Source: JASGKO01 sp049840595 (GTDB taxonomy: Bacteria > Verrucomicrobiota > Verrucomicrobiia > Chthoniobacterales > Chthoniobacteraceae). From it: a stretch of DNA of 64,000 nt. The stretch is taken from positions 1 to 64,000 of the forward strand of contig JASGKO010000042.1 in assembly GCA_049840595.1 (NCBI GenBank), written 5' to 3'. The notes under the pieces were generated by a model. The model saw only the letters and a program-made list of their open reading frames with translations. It ran no database searches and was not told where the DNA came from. Of the stretch, positions 18,287 to 28,146 are shown piece by piece. A program made the translations under genes and the position numbers. Position 1 is the first letter of the stretch, and the number at the start of each line of letters is the position of its first letter.

Positions 18287-18878
18287 TTACTGGACGACGA
18301 ATTCGGAGAAGTAAAGCTGCTCGATATATTCACCGTGCAGCGTGTGGTTGAACTGGGTGATCAGCCTGGCGGATGGCGCTCTGCGCGCCGGGCACGTCCA
18401 GACTGTCAAGCGTCTGGGCGGAAAGCACGGAAATCGCCACATCCTTCAACTGATCCATATTCTTCTGAATGAGACCTTCCAACTGCTCGCTGTCCCCGGC
18501 AAGCATGAAGTGCGAGCGCAGGTAGCGCGTCCCCTTCGAGCCGGCCAGGTTTACGATGATGTCGGTGAAGTCCGCCGTATGGGCATACTGGCCGGTGGAC
18601 TTGGAGCCCGCGGCCCCTTCCTTCCCGTCCTTGGCCTTCGCGGCCCCTTCCTTGGCCTCGGCCTTGTCACCGGTGGCCGCCGCCTCGGCGCCCTCGGCAG
18701 CCGGCGTGCCCACGGCAGCCTTGATCTTCGGGATGAGGACAAATTGAGTAGTCACAAAGCTCAGCACCGGCACGAGGACGATGGTGGCGAGGACGGGCAT
18801 CATCCCGCCGCCGCCGCCTTTTTTCGCCGGGGCTTCGGCGGCTGCTGCTTCCGGAGTTGCGGTCGCGGTATCGGACAT
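18287..18878 (-). CDS. fliL: Flagellar basal body protein FliL (one frameshift near the end)
   Basis: Single-pass membrane protein next to the stators. The N-terminus has a Glu/Ala/Lys segment, a membrane span (MMPVLATIVLVPVLSFVTTQ) and a low-complexity Ala/Lys/Glu linker. The periplasmic domain includes FTDIIVNLAGSKGTRYLRSH and KNMDQLKDVAISVLSAQTLD. One indel near 18370 must be bridged; the tail then reads LITQFNHTLHGEYIEQLYFS and ends FVVQ at 18287, the normal FliL end. It is followed by fliM. Confidence 0.88.
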
Positions 18879-18918
18879 GGTCGAGGTCTGGTTTCAGGTT
18901 TCTAGGAACGGACCGGGC

Positions 18919-19917
18919 TTAGCCCTGGCCGAGGTTGACGATGGTCTGGAGCAACTGGTCGGCGGTCGTGATCACGCGGGAACCCGCCTGGAAGCTGCGC
19001 TGGGTGTTGATCAGGTTCGCAAATTCGTTGGTGAGGTCCACGTTCGAGAGTTCGAGCGACCCCTGCTGGATCATGCCGTTGCCGTTGGTATTCGGCGAGT
19101 TGTTCGCCGCCGTGAGAGTCATGCCGCCAATCGGGTTCGCGGTCTGCATCCCGGTGTAAAGATTGCCCTGCTGGCGCACGAGCGCATTCGGGTCCTGGTA
19201 GCTCTGGAGCAGGAACTGGCCGCGGGTGTAGCTCTCGCCGTCGCTCAGGTTCACCTGGATGCTGCCGGCGTTGTTCACGGTGTAGTTGGTGATCTTCGGC
19301 GAGGCCGCGTCGATCTGGGCCGCCGTGAAGGCGCCGCCGGTGTTGTCGATGATGCCGCCGTTGGCCGTGGTGAGGTTGGAGTCGATCTTGAGATCGCCCA
19401 CCGTCGAGGGAGCGGTCGTCGAGGAGATGGAGAAGGTCAGGTTGCCATTCGCATCCACGCTCGCGGTCAGCGCGGCGGTGCCGTTGGAGAGGCCCTGCAC
19501 GCGGTAGCCCTGGGTGGTGACGAGGTAGCCGCTGTCATCCACGCGGAAGTCGCCGGCGCGGGTGGCGTAGGCGGTGCCGTTCTGCTGGTCCTTGACCTGG
19601 AAGTAGCCGTTGCCCGAGACGGCAAAATCGGAGCTCACCCCGGTCGAGCTCGACGAGCCCTGGCTGAAGTTTTGCTTGATGCTGGAGATCTGCACCCCTT
19701 CGCCGACCTGGCGGGTGATCACATCCGAGCCGTTGCCGCTGGAGGGCGACGCGGCCGAGCCTTGCAGGAGATTTGCAAAGGCATCCGCGTAGTTCGCGGT
19801 GGAATCCTTGAAGGCGGTGGTGTTGACGTTGGCGATGTTGTCGCCAATGACTTCCATTCCTTTGGAGAACGCATCCAGCGCGCTAACGCCGGTCGCAAGA
19901 GAGCCGATAAGTGCCAT
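18919..19917 (-). CDS. flgE: Flagellar hook protein FlgE
   Basis: Forms the hook, the flexible joint between rod and filament. Length 332 aa, shorter than the roughly 400 aa of enteric FlgE, mainly in the surface-exposed D2 region. The N-terminus has SALDAFSKGMEVIGDNIANV, then NTTAFKDS. The core has FAVSGNGYFQVKDQQNG, and the C-terminus ELSNVDLTNEFANLINTQRS is the hook/rod family signature. It follows flgD (62-bp gap), whose cap product assembles it. Confidence 0.93.
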   Translation of the reverse strand: MALIGSLATGVSALDAFSKGMEVIGDNIANVNTTAFKDSTANYADAFANLLQGSAASPSSGNGSDVITRQVGEGVQISSIKQNFSQGSSSSTGVSSDFAVSGNGYFQVKDQQNGTAYATRAGDFRVDDSGYLVTTQGYRVQGLSNGTAALTASVDANGNLTFSISSTTAPSTVGDLKIDSNLTTANGGIIDNTGGAFTAAQIDAASPKITNYTVNNAGSIQVNLSDGESYTRGQFLLQSYQDPNALVRQQGNLYTGMQTANPIGGMTLTAANNSPNTNGNGMIQQGSLELSNVDLTNEFANLINTQRSFQAGSRVITTADQLLQTIVNLGQG

Positions 19918-19979
19918 AATATTTGTTTTCTAGTAGTTAACGATGAGTTGAGTTCTGGTTTCGCGGTTTGGGATTGAAA

Positions 19980-20505
19980 TTAGCTGCCCGTCGTTGTGCC
20001 CGTCGTTGTGCCCGTCGTTGTGCCCGTCGTTGTGCCCGTCGTTGTGCCCGTCGTTGTGCCCGTGGTGCTGGTCGAGGTGGGTTGCTGGATCGAGGTAATC
20101 GTCGAGGGGTCGTAGGACTTGCCGTTGATCGTGATCATCGGCGAGCCCGAGGCTCAGATCCACGCCGGTGACCGCACCGCTGATCGACTGGCCGTTCGAG
20201 GTGAGCGTCACGTTCTTGCCCAGGTAGCTCGTCGCGTTGGTCGCCGCCGCGGTGGTCGTGTAGTTGCTCATCGTGGTCGAGAGATCGCTCATCTGCTGCA
20301 GCGAGGTGAAGGAGGCCATCTGCGCGATCATCTGCGTATCGTCGGTCGGGTTGAGCGGGTCCTGCGCCTGCATCTGGGTCGAGAGGAGCTTCAGGAAATC
20401 GGTCACGCCGAGCGTGGACTTTCCGGCATTGGCATCCGCCGCCGCGTAGGTGGTCGTGGCGACCGAGCTGGCGGCGGGGGTGTTGGTGACAGCGCTTACA
20501 GACAT
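19980..20505 (-). CDS. flgD: Hook capping protein FlgD with 12-bp repeat tail (one frameshift)
   Basis: Scaffold protein that caps the growing hook. The conserved N-terminus is intact: GVTDFLKLLSTQMQAQDPLN, then DDTQMIAQMASFTSLQQM. After GVDLSLG one indel near 20150 must be bridged; the next frame then reads PMITINGKSYDPSTITSIQQ and a Thr/Gly tail of repeated GTTT units, stopping at 19980. The protein (about 175 aa) lacks room for the full tudor/FnIII C-terminal domains of enteric FlgD, so it is a short version. The tail repeats come from a 12-bp minisatellite. Confidence 0.85.
19985..20056. repeat. 12-bp minisatellite in the 3' end of flgD
   Basis: Six perfect tandem copies of TGCCCGTCGTTG, plus a degenerate seventh (TGCCCGTGGTGC). 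Twelve bases keep the frame, so copy-number change would lengthen or shorten the GTTT tail of FlgD without a frameshift. Confidence 0.95.
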
Positions 20506-20532
20506 GGGATGATCGGGGTTACGGGTTAAGCT

Positions 20533-22521
20533 TCAGGCCCACAGGTTCAGCCCGCCACTCGTGGCGCGGGCCGCCCGGGCGGGCGGGTTGGTTCGGTTGG
20601 TTGCCGCGGAGTCGGAGGGGTAGGCCCCGTCCCCGGCGGCAAAATCCTGCGGTTGCTGGCGGGAGGACTGCTGACGGCTGGAGTCGAAGCTGTTGCTGAA
20701 ACCGGAGCCGCCGGTGCTGGTAAATTTCAAATCGGCCACCCGGAAGCTCTGGTCGCTCCCGTTATGGTTGCCCTGGATCTGCGCCCAGTGCTGGCGCAGC
20801 GCCTCCTGCAACTCGGGCGAGCTGGTCGCGACCGTGGCGTGAATGCCCCCGGCGCGCAGGGAAAGCTGGATCTCCACCTGCCCCGCTCCTTCGAGCGAGA
20901 CTTTCATCTGCACCGTGGAATCGCCCTGGCTGCGCACGTGCTCCACCGCGGCCTGCAATTCCTGGAGGGTGGTGGCCGAGAGGGCGCTCGGAGCATTGCT
21001 CTTCACCACGGCGGAGGCGGTGGTAAAATCGCTGCCGGTTTGGAAAGTGGGGGCCACAAAAGAAGCGGCGTCTGTCGAGCGGTCCGCGCGGGCGGTGGTG
21101 ACGACGAACTCAGGTTCGCGTTGCGAATCCGACGAATCGGACGAATCGGACGACTGGTCCCCCTCGTCCCCGGCCTGCGCCAGAGCGCCCGGGAGGGAAT
21201 CGGCTTCACTCGACGGGGCGTGCCCGGCGTGGCTGAAGCTGGAATTGGATACGGTGGAAACCATGTCGGAAGCTCCCTTAGCAACGGTCGTGCCAGCCGC
21301 CTTTCGCACCTGGGCAATTACCCCGCCAAGCAAGGATTCATCAGCCTTGGCGGGCGATTGAATTTTTTCGGAAACTGCGGCCTCGCTGCGTTTCGCCACC
21401 GTCGCCGGGGCAATTTTTTCCGACTTCGCCGCGCGGGCGGAGGTCACGGGAATGGTCGAAGCGGCAGAATTTGCAGGGGTATTAATTGCCGCTGCGGGCT
21501 GGGTGAACCCGCTTTGCAGGGCCGTGGAAAGCGGCGAAGGCGTGGTTGCCGTGGATTGAGCAGGCTCCGCCGGCTGGCTGGCAGGGCTGGCGGGAGCTTG
21601 CGCGGTCGGATCAACCGGCTGGGCCGTCGGATCAACCGAGGCGACCGGATCAGGCTGGGCCTTGGCCTCCGGCGGCGCCGAAACGGGCAAATCCAAGCTC
21701 GGAGCGGGAGCCGTGAAAGTGCTGGAAGACGCAGGCGTGGAGTTATTTTGAGGCGTCGGCACTTTCCCCTCCGCGCCAGCGGGCATTGCTGTAGCCACGG
21801 CCCGGTGGGCCGTTGAGGATGCGGCGAAAATCGGCATCGGCGTCCTGACTGGCCGTTGCACCTGCGCCTGCGAACTCGTTACCGACGGAGAATCAGCCGG
21901 CATCGGTTGCGTAACCGACGGAGTGACCGGAAGCGGTGGCCTGGAAACCGGAGCCGGAGCTACTGCGGAAGCCGTCGGCAGCGCGGAGGTCTGCGTCCCC
22001 TTCCCATTCTTCGCGGCCTCCACCGGCAAAACCGCAGGGGAATCCGCCGGCGTCGTATAACTGGTGAAAGGCTGAGTCGCCGCCGCCGCGGAAAGCGTGG
22101 TGGCGAGTGCCGAAGCAGGGTCCGCTTCACTAGCCTTCCCCGCCTTTGCCTCCGAAGCTTCCTTCGCGTCGCCTTCCGGCTGGGTCTCCGTCTTCAGGCT
22201 CGGCGTGAGCGGCGGCGGCGGAGTCGGGGGCAGCGTGGCGAGCAGCGCGCCCGCCAGGGAAGTGGTTTGCCGCGCGTCGTCCATGGAATCCTTCTTCTCG
22301 TCCTTTCCTTTCCCTCCGGCGTTCGCGCCGTGATCCTTGACCGGAGCCGGGGCTTTTCCGGAGGTGCTGCCGGCGAGCATATTTTCAAACGAAGTCGGCG
22401 TCGCGGGTGCGGGCGTCGCCGTGGCCATCGCCGGGAGCAGCGAGGGTGCACTCCCCGGGGCCACTGCGGCGGCGACTGCGGCCGTGGCCGCGGCGGAAGG
22501 GGCGGGAGCGGGGGACATCAT
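20533..22521 (-). CDS. fliK: Flagellar hook-length control protein FliK
   Basis: Secreted molecular ruler that sets hook length and triggers the FlhB specificity switch. Length 662 aa, long for the family. The first 500 or so residues are Ala/Pro/Ser/Thr-rich and largely disordered. The conserved C-terminal hook-length domain lies at about residues 525-600 (VQMKVSLEGAGQVEIQLSLR, then AGGIHATVATSSPELQEALR), followed by a Gln/Ser-rich tail. It sits between the MotE-like gene (4-bp overlap) and flgD, consistent with the hook genes that follow. A perfect sigma-54 motif lies inside it at 21280. Confidence 0.88.
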   Translation of the reverse strand: MMSPAPAPSAAATAAVAAAVAPGSAPSLLPAMATATPAPATPTSFENMLAGSTSGKAPAPVKDHGANAGGKGKDEKKDSMDDARQTTSLAGALLATLPPTPPPPLTPSLKTETQPEGDAKEASEAKAGKASEADPASALATTLSAAAATQPFTSYTTPADSPAVLPVEAAKNGKGTQTSALPTASAVAPAPVSRPPLPVTPSVTQPMPADSPSVTSSQAQVQRPVRTPMPIFAASSTAHRAVATAMPAGAEGKVPTPQNNSTPASSSTFTAPAPSLDLPVSAPPEAKAQPDPVASVDPTAQPVDPTAQAPASPASQPAEPAQSTATTPSPLSTALQSGFTQPAAAINTPANSAASTIPVTSARAAKSEKIAPATVAKRSEAAVSEKIQSPAKADESLLGGVIAQVRKAAGTTVAKGASDMVSTVSNSSFSHAGHAPSSEADSLPGALAQAGDEGDQSSDSSDSSDSQREPEFVVTTARADRSTDAASFVAPTFQTGSDFTTASAVVKSNAPSALSATTLQELQAAVEHVRSQGDSTVQMKVSLEGAGQVEIQLSLRAGGIHATVATSSPELQEALRQHWAQIQGNHNGSDQSFRVADLKFTSTGGSGFSNSFDSSRQQSSRQQPQDFAAGDGAYPSDSAATNRTNPPARAARATSGGLNLWA
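21280..21295 (-). promoter_or_regulatory. Sigma-54 consensus inside fliK
   Basis: Minus strand TGGCACGACCGTTGCT, a full match to the -24/-12 consensus. It is in coding sequence, and would start a transcript near 21269 covering the end of fliK, then flgD, flgE and onward. No palindrome was seen close upstream. It could be an internal promoter or chance. Confidence 0.35.
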
Positions 22522-23135
22522 GGCGTGGTGGCGGAGGTCGTGGGCGGCGTCTGGAGCAGGCGCAATTGATCGGAAAGATGGGCCGCACGGGTGGCGAGCG
22601 TGGCGTCGCCATCCTTGGTGCGCGCCATCTCCTGGAAGATTGCGCCCACCACATCGGCCTTCATCACCGAGAGAATCTTGACGATGGTGGAGTCATCCAT
22701 CTCGCGCAGCACGGCCACCGCATCGGCCGGGGCCATCGTGGAGTAGGTCTTGGCGAGGCTCTTGATGTTCACCTTCTCGCTCGCATCGAGCTTCGGCAGG
22801 TTGTCGGTGACGAGCTTGCGCATTTCATCGACCTGCACCCGGACCTTCTCGATCTCCTTGCGCTCGTTGACGAGGCGCTCCGAGTACTCGTCGAGCTCCT
22901 TCCGGCGCGTCTCGAGGGCTTCCTTCTCATCCTGCAAATCCTTGGCCAGCTTCTCGAACTCGTTGCTGCGCATGGTCCAGTCGCGCGGGGCGAATTGGAC
23001 ATACTGCTCGGTGCTCTTGGCGGCGGCGGGCTTGGCCGCAACGATGCCGTTCAGGCTTTTCATGACGAGGAAGGCGCTGGTGCCGACGCCCAGCAGGACG
23101 CCCAGCACAACGATGAACCAGGGTGATTTTAACAT
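22518..23135 (-). CDS. MotE-like (MgtE-N-domain) flagellar protein
   Basis: Probably a periplasmic-facing chaperone or stabiliser of the motor, like the MotE/FliK-adjacent proteins of other bacteria. Length 205 aa. One N-terminal membrane span (SPWFIVVLGVLLGVGTSAFL), then a long coiled coil (about residues 60-125, rich in Glu/Lys/Arg: LQDEKEALETRRKELDEYSE), then an MgtE-N-like helical domain (YSTMAPADAVAVLREMDDST, VVGAIFQEM). The start overlaps fliJ by 7 bp and the stop overlaps the fliK start. Confidence 0.75.
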   Translation of the reverse strand: MLKSPWFIVVLGVLLGVGTSAFLVMKSLNGIVAAKPAAAKSTEQYVQFAPRDWTMRSNEFEKLAKDLQDEKEALETRRKELDEYSERLVNERKEIEKVRVQVDEMRKLVTDNLPKLDASEKVNIKSLAKTYSTMAPADAVAVLREMDDSTIVKILSVMKADVVGAIFQEMARTKDGDATLATRAAHLSDQLRLLQTPPTTSATTP

Positions 23136-23596
23136 GCGACGGCCGCTCCTTTCAGGGCAGTGCGATGGCTGCGCGACATCGCGAGCTCATCGAATATAAT
23201 CTGTTCCTCCAGTTGGGCCTCGCGCTCCGCGTCTTCGCGACGGGTGGTCTTGAGGCGCTCCAGCAGCTCCCGGTTGTGCCGGGCCTTGATGACGACGCCG
23301 CGGCGGGCCTCGACGACCCGGGTGCACTCGTCGAGCAGCTTCTGCGAACGGTCGCAGATGTCCTGCTGCGCCTGCTTGAGCGACCACTGGCGGCGGCGCT
23401 CGGCGACATTGAAGCTATGGGTGCTGCTTTCCGCGATCTGCTTGAGCACATCCTCAAGCCGCTCGCGGGCCATGCGGCAGACGGAGGCGGCCTCGCGCTG
23501 CTGCTCCAGCGCCCGGGAGAGTTCCAGGCGGGCCGCGTCTTCCTCGCGGTGGCGGAGTTCCAGGATGGACTCCAGGGTGAATCGGAAGGGTTTCAT
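23129..23596 (-). CDS. fliJ: Flagellar export protein FliJ
   Basis: Coiled-coil protein of the export ATPase complex, equivalent to the gamma subunit of F-ATPases. Start 23596 is chosen because its ATG overlaps the fliI stop (ATGA) and gives the family N-terminus MKPFRFTLESILELRHREED. Length 155 aa, almost entirely helical and charged. It is followed by the MotE-like gene. Confidence 0.88.
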   Translation of the reverse strand: MKPFRFTLESILELRHREEDAARLELSRALEQQREAASVCRMARERLEDVLKQIAESSTHSFNVAERRRQWSLKQAQQDICDRSQKLLDECTRVVEARRGVVIKARHNRELLERLKTTRREDAEREAQLEEQIIFDELAMSRSHRTALKGAAVAC

Positions 23597-24913
23597 ATCA
23601 GTTTCGCCAGTTCGGAAAGGCTGCGCTGCCGCGTCCACTTCTCGGTGACACTCTGGCGCAGGAAATTCATCAGGTGGGGTTGTTTATCGACCGCGCGATC
23701 GAGCCGGGGGTTGGATCCCTTGGTGTAGGCGCCGATGTTTACGAGGTCTTCGTTTTTTCGAAAAAGCGCTAGCAAATCGCGTGCCGACCCCATTGCCGCG
23801 AGTTCGTTTTCCGGCATTAATTCCCGCGTGAGCCGGCTGATGCTTTCCAGCACGTCGATCGCGGGGAAATGGTTGGCCGTGGCCAGCGCACGGGAGAGGA
23901 CGATGTGGCCGTCGAGGATACCGCGCACGGCATCGGCAATCGGCTCGTTCATATCGTCGCCATCCACCAGCACGGTATAGAGCGCGGTGATCGTGCCGTG
24001 CTCGCCGCTGCCGGTGCGCTCGAGCAGGCGCGGGAGCAGGGAGAAAACGGAGGGCGTGTAGCCGCGGCTGGTCGGCGGCTCGCCCACGGCGAGGCCGATC
24101 TCGCGCTGGGCCATCGCAAAGCGGGTGACCGAGTCCATCATGAACATGACCTTCTTCCCCTCGTCGCGGAAGTGCTCGGCAATCGCGGTCGCGAGCATCG
24201 CCGCGCGCAGGCGCACCAGCGCGGGCTGGTCGGAGGTGGCGACCACGACGACCGAGCGCGCCATGCCCTCGGGGCCGAGATCGCGCTCGATAAATTCACG
24301 GAGCTCACGGCCGCGCTCCCCGATCAGCGCGATCACGTTCACCTCGGAATCCGCGCCGCGCGCGATCATGCCGAGGAGCGTCGATTTGCCGACGCCGCTG
24401 CCGGCGAAGATGCCGACGCGCTGGCCGCAGCCCAGCGGGGTGAAGAGGTCGATCGCCTTGATGCCGGTCTGGAACGGGGTGTGGATGCGCTGGCGGCGGA
24501 GCGGATTGGGCGGCGAGGCGCGCAGGCCATCCACGTAGGTGGCGAGGAGCGGGCCCTTGTCGTCGATCGGCTGGCCGAGCCCGTCGAGCACCCGGCCAAT
24601 CAGCGCCCTGGCCGACGGGGACCTTGGAGGTGTTGCTGCTCGCGACCACTTCGCAGCCGGGGTAAACCTGGTGCGCCTCGCCGTAGGGCATGAGGAGGAG
24701 GCGGGAATTGCGAAAGCCCACCACTTCGGCGGTGAGCGAAAAATCGTGGCGGGGCGACTGGATCTGGCACACTTCGCCGAGGGCGAGCGCAGGGCCGTCG
24801 GATTCGATCACCAGCCCGGCAGCATTTACCACATGGCCAATTTTGCCGACCGTGGGGGCCTGCTGGATTTGCTGCCGCATTCTCTCGGCAAGGGAATCGA
24901 GGGTCATCATCAT
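23593..24913 (-). CDS. fliI: Flagellar export ATPase FliI (one frameshift)
   Basis: ATPase that energises flagellar protein export. The N-terminal barrel is in one frame (KIGHVVNAAGLVIESDGPAL, CQIQSPRHDFSLTAEVVGF). One indel near 24610 separates it from the rest, which runs from VLDGLGQPIDDKGPL. Walker A is FAGSGVGKSTLLGM, the catalytic Glu is in LIGERGRELREFIE, and Walker B is VMFMMDSVTRFAMAQREIG. The end matches family length (about 440 aa). It overlaps fliH upstream and fliJ downstream by ATGA. Confidence 0.93.
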
Positions 24914-25491
24914 TTCAGGGAACGGGAGAGGTTTTGTAACTTCGTCTCCACCCTAGCATCCACAATGCCAAACCCGCTCCGCATCCTGCAGTCACCCACT
25001 TGCAGCCCCGCGTCGGCCACGAAATGGAGGCCGGGGAACTTGTCCTGCAACTGCGCGTGATAGTGGTTCATCAGCTCAAAATCCGCCGGGCAGAGCGCGA
25101 CCTCGATGTCGCTGGTGCCGGGGGCGATCTCGGAGAGGGTCTCGTTGACAATGCGCTCGATCCGCTCGCGATCGGGCTCCATCCCGCCCAGCACCCGCCG
25201 GCTGATTTCCACCGCGAGGCCAGGCAGCACACTGCCAAGCTGGCCCATGAATCTCGCATAGCCCTCGGTGATGGATTGGAGCGTCTGCTCCTGCATCTGG
25301 ATCACCTCGCTCCGCTGCTCGGCCATCTGCTTGTCGAGCCAGGTCTTGGCGTCTTCAAAACCCTGTTGATAGGCGGCCTTGCGGGCGCGCTCGATCTCCT
25401 CGTGGTGGCGCACGGCCTCGATCTCGTCGGCGCGCAGGCTCACGCGGCGCAACGGAGCGGTGAGGCGGAGCTGTTTAATTGATGACCTCAT
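24910..25491 (-). CDS. fliH: Flagellar assembly protein FliH
   Basis: Regulator that links FliI to the C-ring. Length 193 aa. A charged helical N-terminal half (ERARKAAYQQGFEDAKTWLD, KQMAEQRSEVIQMQEQ) leads to the V-ATPase-E/FliH-like C-terminal domain (VEISRRVLGGMEPDRERIER, then DCRMRSGFGIVDARVETKL). It overlaps fliG by 17 bp and fliI by 4 bp. Confidence 0.88.
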   Translation of the reverse strand: MRSSIKQLRLTAPLRRVSLRADEIEAVRHHEEIERARKAAYQQGFEDAKTWLDKQMAEQRSEVIQMQEQTLQSITEGYARFMGQLGSVLPGLAVEISRRVLGGMEPDRERIERIVNETLSEIAPGTSDIEVALCPADFELMNHYHAQLQDKFPGLHFVADAGLQVGDCRMRSGFGIVDARVETKLQNLSRSLK

Positions 25492-26494
25492 CGGCGTCCT
25501 CCTGGGCCAGGGTGATTTCGCCGGCCTCTTCCAGGGCGCGGGCGGCCTGGATCATCCGGTCCTGCGCGGCCTCGACGTCGCGAAGACGGACCGGGCCCAG
25601 CATGTCGATTTCCTCGAGCAGGCCCTCCACGGCCCGCTTGGACATGCTGGAGAAAATGGTCTTCTTGATGTGATCGTTGGCGGACTTGAGGGCGACCGCC
25701 ATGTCCTTCGTCTCCACGTTGCGCAGGATGCGCTGGAGATCGCTGACCGAGAGGCGCACGAAATCCTCGAAGGTGAACATCTTGCGGCGGATCGCGAGGC
25801 CGAGCGGGGAATTATTTTCCTCGATCTTGCCGAGCACGTCCTTGGTGAGCTTGTTTTCCACGCGATTGAGCATCTGGGCCACGATCTCGGCGCCGCCGCG
25901 GCGCTCGAACTCCTGCTGCTGCTCGCCCCCGCCGTGGCGCTTGAGGTTTTCCAGCACTTTCTCGATGAGCTCGAGCGGGGTCGGGTCCATATCCGCCAGG
26001 CGCTGCACGACCTCGTGCCGCCGCTCGACGGGGAGCAAGGGGATGATCGCCGCGGTCTTGGTCGTGTCGAGGTAGGAGAGGATGAAGGCCATCGTCTGCG
26101 GCTGCTCGTTCTTGATCAGGTTGAAGACCTGCTTGGGCTCCATCATCGCCAGCTCGCGCACGGCGGCGATCGAAGTGCTCGGCGGAATGGCGCGGTAGAG
26201 GATGGTCGTCGCGCCCTGCTCGCCGCGGGCGAGTTGCAGCGCTTCCTTCACGTAATCGAGCCCGCCGAGGGCGACGGTGGCCGCATCGTTGATCAGGCTG
26301 GTGAATTCATCCATGAGCTCGCGCTGCGCCTCCTGCTGCACGACCGGGAGCTTCGCCATTTCGCGGACGATTTCCTCGACCTCCGGATCGGAGAAGTGCT
26401 GGAGGAGACGACCGGCGGAATCGGAACCGATCAACACCATGAAGGCGGCGGTCTTCTGGACCTTGGTCAGGCTTTTATAATCGAGCTGGGACAT
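25475..26494 (-). CDS. fliG: Flagellar motor switch protein FliG
   Basis: C-ring protein that contacts the stators and generates torque. Length 339 aa, intact. Conserved features: KVQKTAAFMVLIGSDSAGRL at the N-terminus, the EHPQ-type motif here as NEQPQTMAFILSYL, and the C-terminal torque helix with VRLSVSDLQRILRNVETKDM and KSANDHIKKTIFSSMSKRA, followed by LGPVRLRDVEAAQ. It lies 5 bp after fliF. Confidence 0.95.
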   Translation of the reverse strand: MSQLDYKSLTKVQKTAAFMVLIGSDSAGRLLQHFSDPEVEEIVREMAKLPVVQQEAQRELMDEFTSLINDAATVALGGLDYVKEALQLARGEQGATTILYRAIPPSTSIAAVRELAMMEPKQVFNLIKNEQPQTMAFILSYLDTTKTAAIIPLLPVERRHEVVQRLADMDPTPLELIEKVLENLKRHGGGEQQQEFERRGGAEIVAQMLNRVENKLTKDVLGKIEENNSPLGLAIRRKMFTFEDFVRLSVSDLQRILRNVETKDMAVALKSANDHIKKTIFSSMSKRAVEGLLEEIDMLGPVRLRDVEAAQDRMIQAARALEEAGEITLAQEDADEVIN

Positions 26495-26499
26495 GGAAA

Positions 26500-28090
26500 T
26501 CAGGCCTCCTTCTGTTCTTGGTTGCCCATCCAGGTGCGGAGGGCGGCGGCGACGTTATCGGGCTTCTTGCGGATCAGGTCGTTGAGCAGTTCCGGCGAGA
26601 TCTGCGACTTGGCGATCGCCGGGCCGCCGGTGGCGTTCTCGGTGAGGAGCGCCTGGGCGTCGTTGGGGATCAGTTGGAATTGCGCGTCATCGCCCTTGGT
26701 GCGCTTGAGCATGCGGAGGAAGAAGAAGAAGATGCCGGCCGCGAGGAGGATGGTGAGGATCGGCTTGGCGATTTCCACATAGCCCACGAGCTTCTCGGTG
26801 GTCATTGGCTCGACCGGGGCCGCCACCTGCTGGAAGGCGACCTCCTGGATGGAGACGATCTTGGCCAGTTCGTCGGGCGTGCTGGCCTGGACGCCGAGGG
26901 CGTTGACCACCATCTGGCGGATCGAATCCAGCTCGGCCTGGGTGCGGGCGGGCGCGGCGGGGTCCTTGTCGGAGGCTTTCGGCTTCTGCGCGATGAAGAC
27001 GGCGGCGCTCAGGCGCTTGATGCTGCCGGGCGATTGCTCGGTGTTGGTCGTCACCTTGTTGATCTCGTAGCTCTGCGAAGTGCTTTTGCGGGTGTCGTCG
27101 CTGCTCTTCTGCGGGCCGTTCGGCGCCGGGGTGCTGGCGCCGCCGGGGAGATTGGAGTTGGTGCCGGCCGCGGCGTTGTCCGCGCTTTTCTCGCTGGTCA
27201 TCGAGCTGTCCTCGGTCGTCGTCTGCTGGCGGGCGACCTGGCTTTCCGGGTCGAACTTCTCGGAGGTCATGTTCGAGGTGGTGCTGTCGATATCCGCCGA
27301 GACGCGGACGACCGCGTTGCCGTCGCCGAGCACGGTCGCGAGCATCGTCTGCACCTTGTTCCCCAGGTAGTCTTCCACCTGCTTGCGGTACTTGATCTGG
27401 CTGGAGGCGCTGCCGAGCGTGGGGTCGCTCTTCAACTGGTCGGAGAGCACGTTGCCGTGGTTGTCCACCACCGCCACGTCGTCGATCTTCAGGCCTTCCA
27501 CCGAGTTCGCCACCATCGAGCGGATCGAGTTCACCGCATCGGGCATCAGCCCGGCGCTGCCCGTCTGCACGAAGACCGAGGCGGTCGGGCGGGAATCGGG
27601 GGTCTTGAGGAGCAGGCGGTTCTCGGGCATCACGATCATCACGCGGGCCTCGGAGACGCCGTTCAACTGGGAGATGGTGCGAGAGAGCTCACCCTGCAGG
27701 GCGCGGGTGTAGTTGGTGCGCTGCACGAAGTCGCTGATCCCGAAGTTCGAGCGGTCGAAAATCTCGAAGCCCACGCCGTCGCCGCCGGGCACGCCCTTGG
27801 CCGCGAGGTCCATGCGGACGCGGTACACCTTGTCTGGCCGGCACGTAGATCGAATTGCCGCCGGTGCCGATCTCGTACTTGATCCCCTGCGCTTCGAGGG
27901 CGGAGACCACGTCGGCCGCGTCCTTCTCGCTCAGGCGGCCGTAGAGCAGCTTCATATCCGGCTGGCGCGACCACATGACAAGGGCGGCCATGGCGATGAT
28001 CACCGCGATGGTGCCCAGCCCGAGCGTCATCCGCTGCGGCATCGTGAACTGGCCCCAGAGTTTCTGCAATTGTTCGACTAATGGTTTCAT
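26500..28090 (-). CDS. fliF: Flagellar MS-ring protein FliF (one frameshift)
   Basis: Forms the membrane MS ring on which the basal body is built. The N-terminus (KPLVEQLQKLWGQFTMPQR, membrane span, YGRLSEKDAADVVSALEAQG) is separated by one indel near 27835 from the rest (VYRVRMDLAAKGVPGGDGVG). Further conserved motifs are FDRSNFGISDFVQRTNYTRA and LSRTISQLNGVSEARVMIVM. The second membrane span is at PILTILLAAGIFFFFLRML and the FliG-binding tail is LIRKKPDNVAAALRTWM. It lies 56 bp after fliE. Confidence 0.93.
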
Positions 28091-28146
28091 GAAGGTGAAA
28101 AAGCGTTAAGGAAAGAGAGCGGGTGAAGCGGCGGCGCGGGTGGAAA

